64,000 nt of DNA from Thalassotalea eurytherma (lineage in GTDB: Bacteria > Pseudomonadota > Gammaproteobacteria > Enterobacterales > Alteromonadaceae), in contig NZ_BSSU01000014.1 in assembly GCF_030161415.1 (NCBI RefSeq), forward strand, positions 62,001 to 126,000. Direction: 5' to 3'. Numbering within the stretch: position 1 is the stretch's first letter; every line of letters begins with the position of its first letter. Below, piece by piece: positions 44,088 through 51,965 of this stretch. Under the pieces are notes generated by a model that did no database searches, was not told the origin of the DNA, and saw nothing but the letters and a program-made list of their open reading frames with translations. The position numbers were made by a program, and so were the translations under genes.

Positions 44088-45262
44088 AAATGTATTCTAT
44101 TTATAAAAATGGGCTGTTTTTGATAATTTGCCAATATTTGTTTTTTTAATAACTGACCTGCATTAGCCGGTAAAGTCGACGACAACGAATCCTCATTACG
44201 GTGTAACCCCACTAATTGATCAATTTTTTCTGCAAACCACCTGTCATTCTCAAATAAGCTAATCGCACCTTGTGTATTAGCACCATAATTGGCATTTGTT
44301 TCATCTTCGTGATCATACAAGGATGAAGGTAACGCCGTTGATTCAATACACGCTTTAGCATCTAAAGGCGCTTCGCGATGTTTTATAAAAGCGTCAAGGC
44401 TTTCAATAATATTAAGTAATGCAAAAATAACATTGATGTAAGGATCGTATAACGAACTTGCAGCACCTAGTCGATGCTCTATGCGTGCCGTTGCATGCCA
44501 ATCCTGCTTACTGACCAGAACTTTTTCATCTGCACCATAAATGAGCGGCTCTAATCCCATGGCTTGGTTGTGCTTTCCTTTATCTTTATATAATGCAATG
44601 CTGCCCTGATGCCCGCCTGAGATATCATAAGGTGAGCATAGTTCGTCAAATAAACCATATTGAGTTTTTAGGGCAAAGCGCTCAAACGCTTCCTCTTCAG
44701 GTAAGTAAAGTAAGCAGCAAGATAAGCTTGTCTGTAAAAAAGCCTCTTGAAGACGCTCTCCAAAGCCGCGTTCCACCATCAAGTTTTTGCCATTATTTAA
44801 CACTGATACATTCATTTGTATGGCGTTAGGGATATGAACCGCACGACGATCCTGACAAAATATTTGTGTTGAACCAGTCACCATTTTTCCTTGGTCACCA
44901 GACCAAACAACCGGTTTAATACTTACTTCACCAAAGTTAAATTGACGAAACGCTTCTGGTAGTTTTTCAAGCACAAACGCTAAGTTTTGTGCTTCTTTGA
45001 GTGGTGATTGGCCAGCGAAGTCACTAACAAACTCCCATTGATTATGCCAATATTCAGGGATTATTGTGCCTTCGATATTATGTTTTACTAACCAGTTGTT
45101 TAACAAATTAAAATTAACCGGCACGTGCTTTTCAGTATTTCGAAAACAACCTTCTAGTTCAAAATGAACTTTCGCGTCAAAGCCTTGCTGGCTAATAACG
45201 TTTTGTAAAAACTGAACGATGTTTGCCGCTAATACATGTCGTGTTATAGATAAGCTCGTCAA
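44084..45262 (-). CDS. Glutamine-synthetase-superfamily-like protein, ovothiol operon
   Basis: This 392-residue protein has no close match that I recognise. Its pattern recalls the catalytic part of glutamine synthetase: PEYWHNQWEF (about 69-78) resembles the GQ-E strand; SPLKEAQNLAFVLEKL then GEVSIKPVVWSGDQGKM (111-127) resembles the helix plus KP...G-NGSG segment; RIEHRLGAASSLYDPYINV (260-278) resembles RIE-R...NPY. The GS ammonia-site HxH region reads GSTQIF here. An ATP-dependent carboxylate-amine ligase is inferred. Start TTG 45262 is the only option; AAGCGAG is a weak ribosome site. ATGA overlap with ovoA. Confidence 0.6.
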   Translation of the reverse strand: MTSLSITRHVLAANIVQFLQNVISQQGFDAKVHFELEGCFRNTEKHVPVNFNLLNNWLVKHNIEGTIIPEYWHNQWEFVSDFAGQSPLKEAQNLAFVLEKLPEAFRQFNFGEVSIKPVVWSGDQGKMVTGSTQIFCQDRRAVHIPNAIQMNVSVLNNGKNLMVERGFGERLQEAFLQTSLSCCLLYLPEEEAFERFALKTQYGLFDELCSPYDISGGHQGSIALYKDKGKHNQAMGLEPLIYGADEKVLVSKQDWHATARIEHRLGAASSLYDPYINVIFALLNIIESLDAFIKHREAPLDAKACIESTALPSSLYDHEDETNANYGANTQGAISLFENDRWFAEKIDQLVGLHRNEDSLSSTLPANAGQLLKKQILANYQKQPIFINRIHL

Positions 45263-45288
45263 GGGAGGGCTCGCTTAAATGTCTCTTT

Positions 45289-45306
45289 GTATGCTAGCTA
45301 ACATAC
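45289..45306 (-). promoter_or_regulatory. 18-bp palindrome before the ovothiol operon
   Basis: GTATGCTAGCTAACATAC is self-complementary except for one mismatched pair. It lies 27 bases upstream of the TTG start in a 52-base gap, with no T-run. It could be an operator for the operon. Confidence 0.45.
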
Positions 45307-45314
45307 GAAACGAG

Positions 45315-47210
45315 TTAGGGTGCAAGATCATCTGCAATGTCATTGTAGGCTATCACTTGGTTTTTACCGTGCGCTTTCGCGTAATAGAGCGCTTTGTCGG
45401 CTGCAACATATAACGATTGGCTCTCAGATGTTTTCGCATTGGCTAAAGCAACACCAACACTTACACTTACTTGAACAGGCTGACCATTTTCACGGTAGAG
45501 TGGCATTGTTTCGACACACTCTCTTAGTCGCTCAGCAATTTCTACAGCTTGTTTGTGATCGATACGGGCACAAATACATAAAAACTCTTCGCCACCAATA
45601 CGTGCCATTTCATCACCGACTCGTAATACTTTTTGCCCTACTTCGGCGATTGCTTTAATGACCTTATCGCCAAAAGGGTGACCATATAAATCATTAACCG
45701 CTTTAAAGTCGTCAATATCAATTAAAATAGCAGCGAATTCACCTCTGCCATGATACTTCTGCACTAATCTATCCATATGTTTGAAGATATATCGGCGATT
45801 ATAAAGCCCACTAAGACCGTCTTTGATTGACAACTCAAAGATTTTTTTATTTGTGCGTTGTTGAAGGTACATCAAGATGATGATCATGCCGATAATGGCA
45901 AGCAGACTAAATATGAGATAGGTTTTTTGGACATTCTCTTGATGCTTTTTATCAATTTCCAACACCTTAACCTTGGAACGTTGCTGCAATAGTGATATTT
46001 CAATATTTTGTCGCTCAACTTCCATTGAGGTTCTGACACGTAACAGTCTTGAACTTGAGTTTTGATAGAGTAAATCAATATACTTATCATAGTATTGCGT
46101 AATGACTTTATATGCGCGCTCTGTGTCACCCTGCTCTTTTGCTAATAAGCCATAAAGTTTATCCACTTCTAGTTGCCATGTGGTTCCTTGCAGTTCAGGA
46201 ATATCAGCAAAAATGGCCGCCGCTTTATCAAGTGCTTGTTCAGCCTTATCTAACTTTTCTAGTTGAATAAAACAGACTGCTTGGCGTTTATATAGTTCAG
46301 CAATGTAATCGACAAAGCCACCTTGAGCGATAGCTTTATCAATCGCGTCAATTGCAGCCACGCAATCACCTTTTTCCGCTAAGGTCATGCCTAAGCCATA
46401 ACTTGCGTAAAAGTTAATTTCTGGGTTTGGAGTAAAGGCTATCTTTTCTTTGTATAACGTAAAATATTCAATTGCTAGATCGTATTTTTTCCAATAGCGA
46501 TACGTCGTTGCAATACCGAATATTGCCTCAGCAATATGTGATACATAGCCTAATCGCTCGTAGCTCTCTAACGCTTTTTCATAATATTCAATAGAGCGCT
46601 CATACTCATCCATGTAACCATAGATTGCGCCATAAGTTTCATTAATTGCGGCAACCAAAAACAAATTATCTAACGCAAAAGCTTCGACGTACGCTTCTTG
46701 CAAACCCACGAGTGAGGTGTCAAATAACTCCGTTAGGCTTCTGGTGTAAGCCAGTTCTTGTTTCGCGCTGACATAAATTTCGTTTAACTGCTCTTGTTCT
46801 GCAATCGTCATGGAAAGCTTAAAAGCTTTAACTGCATCTGTATAGCGGCTTTCTTGCTGGGCAATAATGCCAGAAAACATTTGAAGGTGACTAATCACTT
46901 CGGCTGGCGCGCCTGGTTCGATAAGATCAAGGGTTAAGGAAACCGTTTCTTTGAATTTTTTAGGAAGCCACAATAAATGCTCTGCCTGAGCTTTTCTTAA
47001 TAACCACCAATAATACTGATCGCGATGACTATTTTCGGCACTTTCCTTGAGCTGTAGGATTTGAGCATAGTAGGTTTTAGGGTCTTTATATCTGAGTTTT
47101 TCTTCATCTTTAAGAATATCGGAAGCAAACGTCATCGGTGAAGTGATTACTGCAAGTAACAGCAATAAAAACTTCCCCTTTCTTAACATATATTGACTAT
47201 ACGCTTTCAT
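45315..47210 (-). CDS. TPR-containing membrane diguanylate cyclase (GGDEF)
   Basis: The protein is 631 residues. A signal peptide (about 1-29) is followed by a periplasmic helical region with TPR-like repeats (about 85-385, for instance YERSIEYYEKALESYERLGY), a coiled-coil, one membrane helix (about 427-445) and a cytoplasmic GGDEF domain (about 455-625). The active-site motif is GGEEF (ARIGGEEFL), competent for c-di-GMP synthesis, and DGLSGLYNRRY is the domain start. No RxxD inhibitory site is evident. No EAL domain. It precedes the ovothiol operon by 52 bases on the same strand, so it may be co-transcribed. Confidence 0.88.
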   Translation of the reverse strand: MKAYSQYMLRKGKFLLLLLAVITSPMTFASDILKDEEKLRYKDPKTYYAQILQLKESAENSHRDQYYWWLLRKAQAEHLLWLPKKFKETVSLTLDLIEPGAPAEVISHLQMFSGIIAQQESRYTDAVKAFKLSMTIAEQEQLNEIYVSAKQELAYTRSLTELFDTSLVGLQEAYVEAFALDNLFLVAAINETYGAIYGYMDEYERSIEYYEKALESYERLGYVSHIAEAIFGIATTYRYWKKYDLAIEYFTLYKEKIAFTPNPEINFYASYGLGMTLAEKGDCVAAIDAIDKAIAQGGFVDYIAELYKRQAVCFIQLEKLDKAEQALDKAAAIFADIPELQGTTWQLEVDKLYGLLAKEQGDTERAYKVITQYYDKYIDLLYQNSSSRLLRVRTSMEVERQNIEISLLQQRSKVKVLEIDKKHQENVQKTYLIFSLLAIIGMIIILMYLQQRTNKKIFELSIKDGLSGLYNRRYIFKHMDRLVQKYHGRGEFAAILIDIDDFKAVNDLYGHPFGDKVIKAIAEVGQKVLRVGDEMARIGGEEFLCICARIDHKQAVEIAERLRECVETMPLYRENGQPVQVSVSVGVALANAKTSESQSLYVAADKALYYAKAHGKNQVIAYNDIADDLAP

Positions 47211-47265
47211 GACTCTTCCATGTTTTTACTACAGACCTCAGCGAGCAATATGCCACCGTTCCTTT

Positions 47266-47497
47266 TTAATCTTTTGCTTTATATAGTTTTTCAAATTGCT
47301 TTATTGAAAAGCCTTGCACTACTTTTTCGCCAACTCTTACAACAGGTACTGCTCTATACCCTAATCGATGAAATTCCTTTTGACCTGCAGGTGTTTTCAC
47401 ATCACACAATCGAAAGGTTATATTTTTTCTGAAAATAAGCCTTTGCCGAGTCGCAATGCGGGCAATTTTTAGCACTGTATAGCACGACACGTTTCAT
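47266..47497 (-). pseudogene. Glutaredoxin-family gene with a frameshift in an A6 run
   Basis: From ATG 47497 the first frame reads MKRVVLYSAKNCPHC, with the CxxC redox site, and stops after 31 codons. The next frame continues a glutaredoxin fold: FRLCDVKTPAGQKEF, the cis-proline RAVPVVRV and GFSIKQFEKL to the stop at 47266. Removing one A from the A6 run (T6 on plus, 47423-47428) joins them into a 76-residue protein. So there is one extra base: a real mutation, a sequencing error, or slippage. The downstream part alone also has an in-frame start at 47490 but lacks CxxC. Confidence 0.8.
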
Positions 47498-47568
47498 TAG
47501 CTTTCACTTCAAGGTTACTCTGTCAACCATGTTAGCGCAATTTTAAGTGTAAATAACCTTATCTTGTC

Positions 47569-47592
47569 AGAAAGCTAAAAAATTAGCTTTCT
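47569..47592 (-). other. Hairpin across the stop codon of the FAH-family gene
   Basis: AGAAAGCTAA / TTAGCTTTCT is a perfect 10-bp stem with an A4 loop (T4 on minus) that includes the stop codon. There is no T-run after it, so termination is uncertain. Confidence 0.4.
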
Positions 47593-48203
47593 TCACTATG
47601 CCATATTTTTTCAACAATAACGCTATGCTTTCTAATGACTTGACCGCAAAAAGAGTGATTTCCTTTCACCGCTCCCACACCTTGAGGTGTTCCCGTCATG
47701 ACAATGTCACCATCAGCTAACGTTAGCCATGTTTGCACAGAACGCAAAATGTCACTGGGTTTATGCATCATAAGCTGATTACTTGCGTATTGAATTTGCT
47801 CGCCATTTATAGTCAATGAAAGCGTTAATTCTTCATCGCTTTCTTCTATGCTGACAAAATCACTAAACAAAGCTGAACAATCGAACGCTTTCGCTCTTTC
47901 CCAAGGTAAACCGTGTTTTTTCAAGGTTGACTGTAAGCCACGTTTTGTTAGATCTAACCCTAAAGCCACCGCGACAAAAGAGCCCTTTTGATATAAATAT
48001 GCCAATTCGGCTTCATAATGCAATGGCTCACCTTGATGTTGAACGAATAAGTTTTCTGAAATCGCACTGTTTGGTTTTAAAAATATCACCATTTCTTCAG
48101 GCACTTGATTTCCTAGCTCTTTGATATGCGCTAAATAATTTCTACCGACACAAATGATTTTACTCGGTGTGATTTGCGTACTTTGATAATTTACCGACCG
48201 CAT
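47583..48203 (-). CDS. Fumarylacetoacetate hydrolase family protein
   Basis: This 206-residue protein of the FAH/YcgM family is a divalent-metal-dependent C-C hydrolase, decarboxylase or isomerase. The conserved features are KIICVGRNYLAHIKELG, FLKPNSAI, the metal-binding HYEAELAYL, and the C-terminal GDIVMTGTPQGVGAV. It is divergent from pgi with a strong inverted repeat between. Nothing nearby belongs to an aromatic degradation pathway, so the substrate (acylpyruvate or oxaloacetate type) is open. Confidence 0.87.
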   Translation of the reverse strand: MRSVNYQSTQITPSKIICVGRNYLAHIKELGNQVPEEMVIFLKPNSAISENLFVQHQGEPLHYEAELAYLYQKGSFVAVALGLDLTKRGLQSTLKKHGLPWERAKAFDCSALFSDFVSIEESDEELTLSLTINGEQIQYASNQLMMHKPSDILRSVQTWLTLADGDIVMTGTPQGVGAVKGNHSFCGQVIRKHSVIVEKIWHSEES

Positions 48204-48247
48204 ATTATGCCTCTGAACTATAGGTGAAAATTTTTAACTATTTTATC

Positions 48248-48276
48248 GTGTTGATATTCTGTCATAATATCAACAC
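48248..48276. promoter_or_regulatory. 11-bp perfect inverted repeat between the FAH-family gene and pgi
   Basis: GTGTTGATATT, 7 bases, AATATCAACAC. It sits in the 121-base gap between two divergent genes, so it is not a terminator. It overlaps a CATAAT that could be a -10 towards pgi. An operator is the simplest reading. Confidence 0.5.
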
Positions 48277-48324
48277 TTAGTGATGACACAATAATTAATA
48301 ACGCACAGGGTTAAGCAAGATATT

Positions 48325-49974
48325 ATGGAAGCTCGCAAATCATTACCTAGTTGGCAAGCATTAGAGCAACATGCTGACACAATGAAAAATACACATATGA
48401 AGGATTTATTTGCTCAAGATCCTGAGCGTTTTGAAAAGTTAAGTATCAAATTACCTAAGATTCTTTTCGATTACTCGAAAAATATCGTTGAGCCACAAAC
48501 CATGGATATGCTTTTTTCACTCGCTAATGATTGCCATATTGATCAATGGCGAGCAAAAATGTTTGCAGGTGAGCATATCAATACAACAGAAGATCGCGCG
48601 GTATTGCACGTTGCACTTCGTGATCAGTTAGACCAACCTAAATTGTTAGACGGTGTTGATATCAATCAACAAATATCCGCCACTCAACAACAAATGGACG
48701 CTTTTTGCCAACGTGTTCGCTCAGGTCAATGGAAAGGTTATTCAGGGAAAACCATCACAGATATCGTTAGTATTGGTGTGGGTGGCTCTAATTTAGGACC
48801 TCAGATGGTTACCGAGGCACTAAACCCTTATAGCGACGGCCATTTCAATATGCATTACGTATCAAATGTTGATGGCACACAAATCGCGAATGTCCTTAAA
48901 CAGCTTAACCCTGAAACCGTCTTGTTTATTGTCTCGAGTAAAACGTTTACGACCACTGAAACAATGACAAACGCTCACACGGCCATGCAATGGTTAACTG
49001 ACGCAGCACAAGATACGTCAATTATTGCTAAGCACTTTGTCGCCGTCAGTGCCAACAAAACCAACGCGATTAAATTTGGTATTGAAGAGCAAAACATTTT
49101 CAATATGTGGGATTGGGTAGGTGGCCGTTTCTCATTATGGTCTGCAATCGGTTTACCCATTGCTTTAGATATTGGCTTTGACAAGTTTAAAGAATTACTT
49201 GATGGTGCTAACGAAATTGATCAGCACTTTTTAGATGCACCCTTAACTGAAAATGTCCCAGTGATCATGGCTCTGTTAAGTGTGTGGAATACCACCTTTT
49301 TAGGAGCCCAGTCTCAAGCCATTTTGCCTTACGATCAATCATTACACATGCTAAGTGCTTATCTTCAGCAAGCTGAAATGGAAAGTAATGGTAAGTCGGT
49401 TAATTGGCAGGGTGAAAAAGTTGACTACCCAACGGTACCTTCAATTTGGGGCGAACTCGGTATTAATGGGCAACACGCGTTTTACCAATACTTACACCAA
49501 AGCAATAATATTGTACCTGCCGATTTTATCGGTTCAGTAGAAAGTGTTACGCCTGTTGAAGGCCACCATGAAACATTGATGGCGAACTTTTTCGCACAAA
49601 CACAAGCCTTGATGCAAGGCGTTACGGAACAAGAAGTGCGTGCAGACCTTAAAATGCGAGGTCGCGATGATAGCTATATTGATAAAGTAGCTCCTCATAA
49701 AGTACACGTAGGTAATCGACCAACGAATACGATTTTGATGAAGCGAATCTCGCCTCGCTCTATCGGTAACTTAATCGCCATGTATGAGCATAAAATTTTC
49801 GTTCAAGGCATTATTTTACAAATTTGTTCGTTTGACCAATGGGGTGTTGAGTTAGGTAAAACTTTGGCTAACAAGATTCAACAAGAATTAGCCTCTGGTG
49901 AAGTAAATCCTAAACATGATAGCTCTACCCAAGGTTTACTTAGCCATTACCACGCAATGATAGAGCAAATATAG
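48325..49974 (+). CDS. pgi: Glucose-6-phosphate isomerase
   Basis: This 549-residue enzyme interconverts glucose 6-phosphate and fructose 6-phosphate. Signatures are VSIGVGGSNLGPQMVTEAL, SSKTFTTTET, VGGRFSLWSAIGLPIAL and the C-terminal SFDQWGVELGKTLA. The catalytic glutamate and histidine lie in VEGHHETLMANFF and the surrounding region. Length is standard. It is a single gene closed by a strong terminator. It would accept glucose released by the starch locus after phosphorylation. Confidence 0.98.
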   Translation: MEARKSLPSWQALEQHADTMKNTHMKDLFAQDPERFEKLSIKLPKILFDYSKNIVEPQTMDMLFSLANDCHIDQWRAKMFAGEHINTTEDRAVLHVALRDQLDQPKLLDGVDINQQISATQQQMDAFCQRVRSGQWKGYSGKTITDIVSIGVGGSNLGPQMVTEALNPYSDGHFNMHYVSNVDGTQIANVLKQLNPETVLFIVSSKTFTTTETMTNAHTAMQWLTDAAQDTSIIAKHFVAVSANKTNAIKFGIEEQNIFNMWDWVGGRFSLWSAIGLPIALDIGFDKFKELLDGANEIDQHFLDAPLTENVPVIMALLSVWNTTFLGAQSQAILPYDQSLHMLSAYLQQAEMESNGKSVNWQGEKVDYPTVPSIWGELGINGQHAFYQYLHQSNNIVPADFIGSVESVTPVEGHHETLMANFFAQTQALMQGVTEQEVRADLKMRGRDDSYIDKVAPHKVHVGNRPTNTILMKRISPRSIGNLIAMYEHKIFVQGIILQICSFDQWGVELGKTLANKIQQELASGEVNPKHDSSTQGLLSHYHAMIEQI

Positions 49975-49991
49975 CGAAGCAATAACCCAAC

Positions 49992-50017
49992 AAAGGCCGC
50001 TAATTAGCGGCCTTTTT
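49992..50017 (+). terminator. Terminator after pgi
   Basis: AAAGGCCGCTAATTAGCGGCCTTT is a perfect palindrome followed by further T's, 17 bases past the stop. Confidence 0.88.
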
Positions 50018-50089
50018 ATTACCAGGCTTGCATTGTTGTTGCCAAAAACGTAAAACTTATCACATACAATAATAAAAATGAGCGCTTAA

Positions 50090-51505
50090 ATGGACTATCA
50101 CTACGCCGTCCTGATCACGTTAATTTCTTACAAAGTATTACTGATTAGTATCGGGTTATGGAGTAATCAGCGTAATAGTAATACGCAAGATTACTTTATT
50201 GGTAGCCATTCGCTTGGCCCATGGGTAGCGGCAGTTAGTTCAGCAGCAAGTGCTTCATCGGCTTGGTCTTTACTTGGTATGAGTGGTGCTGCTTATGTGA
50301 TGGGTATATCTGCTGCCTGGATCCCACCTGGTATTATTTGTGGCTACATCTTTAATTGGTTTTGGCTCGCCCCCCAGTTACAAAAACTCAGTCATGAAAA
50401 AAAATCAGTCACGCTAACCGAGCTATTAGCTGAAGATACCGGTAAGTTTAAACAGTTAATTACCTTTGTTTGTGCATTTGCCATCATTTTTGCTTTCAGC
50501 TTTTATATTGCAGCACAGTTTCAGGCGGCAGGAAAAACCTTTGCAAGTACCTTTGACATGTCGATGACCACCAGTATTATTTTAGGCACGTCGATTATTC
50601 TTATTTATACCTTATTAGGTGGCTTTTGGGCCGTTAGTATTACGGATACGTTACAAGGGTTGTTAATGGCTGCTACTAGCCTACTCCTACCTATTTATGC
50701 ATTATTGGCTATTGGTGGACCAACAGAGCTTTGGCAACAAATGCACCTCGTTTTTAACGAACAACAACTTAATAGTTTTGGCTCGCATTCAGGTATGTTA
50801 GCGATTGGCTTTATATTTGGTCTCATGGGGATTGGTTTAGGTAATTGTGGTCAGCCACATGTGGTTAATCGCTTAATGGCGATCAAATCACAAGCAGCCA
50901 TTAAACAAGGACGCATTATCGCCGTGACTTGGGCAACATTAGTCTATGGAGGCATGGTTATTGTCGGTTGGTCAGCCAAGGTGTTGATTGATCCTGTTGC
51001 CGATCAAGAGCAAGCATTCTTTGCCCTCACTAGCTCTCTGTTTTCGCCAATTATCGCGGGCATCATCATCGCAGCTGTGTTATCGGCAATTATGTCAACG
51101 GCAGATAGCCAATTGTTGGTAAGTGCTTCTGCACTTTCTTATGATGTCGTCAAAATTGAAGATCATAAAAAGGCCCTATTATTTTCTCGATTAACAGTTG
51201 TCTTAATGTGTGTTGTATCAACACTTATCGCCCTATACGCGCCTGAGGATATATTCACTCGGGTATTATTTGCCTGGAATGCACTGGGGGCGGCATTTGG
51301 CCCTCTGCTCGTTGTGCGAGTATGTAGTAAGCGAGTACAAGGATGTTACGCGCTTGCTGCTATCTGTACTGGTTTTTTCTTAACTGTCGCTCTAAGTTTT
51401 ATGCCTTCAGCGCCGGGAGATTATATCGAGCGTTTAGTGCCATTCTTTCTTGCCCTAGCAATTGCTTGGTGGGGTCGTATTCATTTAACTCAAAAAGCCT
51501 TATGA
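50090..51505 (+). CDS. Sodium:solute symporter, PutP-like
   Basis: This 471-residue carrier has about 13 membrane helices and the SSS/PutP family pattern: DYFIGSHSLGPWVAAVSSAASASSAWSLLGMSG near the N-terminus, ALLSG-like region GGFWAVSITDTLQGLLM and the sodium-site stretch SAIMSTADSQLLVSASALSYD. It is closest to sodium/proline symporters in feel, but the substrate is not fixed by sequence. Its stop overlaps the next gene by 4 bases. Confidence 0.85.
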   Translation: MDYHYAVLITLISYKVLLISIGLWSNQRNSNTQDYFIGSHSLGPWVAAVSSAASASSAWSLLGMSGAAYVMGISAAWIPPGIICGYIFNWFWLAPQLQKLSHEKKSVTLTELLAEDTGKFKQLITFVCAFAIIFAFSFYIAAQFQAAGKTFASTFDMSMTTSIILGTSIILIYTLLGGFWAVSITDTLQGLLMAATSLLLPIYALLAIGGPTELWQQMHLVFNEQQLNSFGSHSGMLAIGFIFGLMGIGLGNCGQPHVVNRLMAIKSQAAIKQGRIIAVTWATLVYGGMVIVGWSAKVLIDPVADQEQAFFALTSSLFSPIIAGIIIAAVLSAIMSTADSQLLVSASALSYDVVKIEDHKKALLFSRLTVVLMCVVSTLIALYAPEDIFTRVLFAWNALGAAFGPLLVVRVCSKRVQGCYALAAICTGFFLTVALSFMPSAPGDYIERLVPFFLALAIAWWGRIHLTQKAL

Positions 51506-51909
51506 CAAATCTATTTCCATTACAAATAACGGTCAGTGACACTCTTTTATCGCAATCCTCACTGCTATCTAGTGCGATTACTACGACAGAAGCATGGCTA
51601 AATTTTCAGGCAATGGGGCTAAATTGGTTCGAGGATGAAGCGCGCAGTCCTCGCTTTCGTTATCGATTCATCACGCAAGAGGAATTAGCACTGCAATGTG
51701 GTGATGGTTTAGCTTGGCAAAAAGTGTCAAACAATTGTGCGTTTATTTCTCAAAATAATGGCCTCAATTGCTTAATTCTGATTGCCTTAACTGAGCAAGA
51801 TCTTAATCAGACGGAGCAAATTGCACTAGAAAACACGCTTAGACAACGTCTTGTCGAAATGACAAAACATCACGCCCAAGCGTTAAACTTTGAAGCGATT
51901 CAGTGTTAG
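51502..51909 (+). CDS. Hypothetical protein coupled to the symporter
   Basis: This is a 135-residue soluble protein of unknown family. The ATG overlaps the symporter stop (ATGA), the reason for choosing this start over an upstream in-frame one inside the symporter gene. It is rich in Gln, Leu and Thr, has two segments WLNFQAMGLNWFEDEARSPR and EELALQCGDGLAW, ends in Cys, and has no membrane helix or signal peptide. Tight coupling suggests a role with the transporter, such as a regulator, which is inference only. Confidence 0.6.
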   Translation: MTNLFPLQITVSDTLLSQSSLLSSAITTTEAWLNFQAMGLNWFEDEARSPRFRYRFITQEELALQCGDGLAWQKVSNNCAFISQNNGLNCLILIALTEQDLNQTEQIALENTLRQRLVEMTKHHAQALNFEAIQC

Positions 51910-51941
51910 ATGCAAGCACATGGGAGGCGCTTATATCGGAT

Positions 51942-51965
51942 AAAAAAGTTATTGAATAATAACTT
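51942..51965 (-). terminator. Terminator of the second RND operon
   Basis: AAGTTATT / AATAACTT with a 4-base loop is followed by T6 on the minus strand. The adaptor stop codon lies inside the hairpin. Confidence 0.6.

Noticed and set aside
51343-51909. 188-codon version of the small gene after the symporter
   Set aside because: The first 53 codons lie within the symporter gene in another frame; the ATGA-overlapping ATG at 51502 is the natural start.
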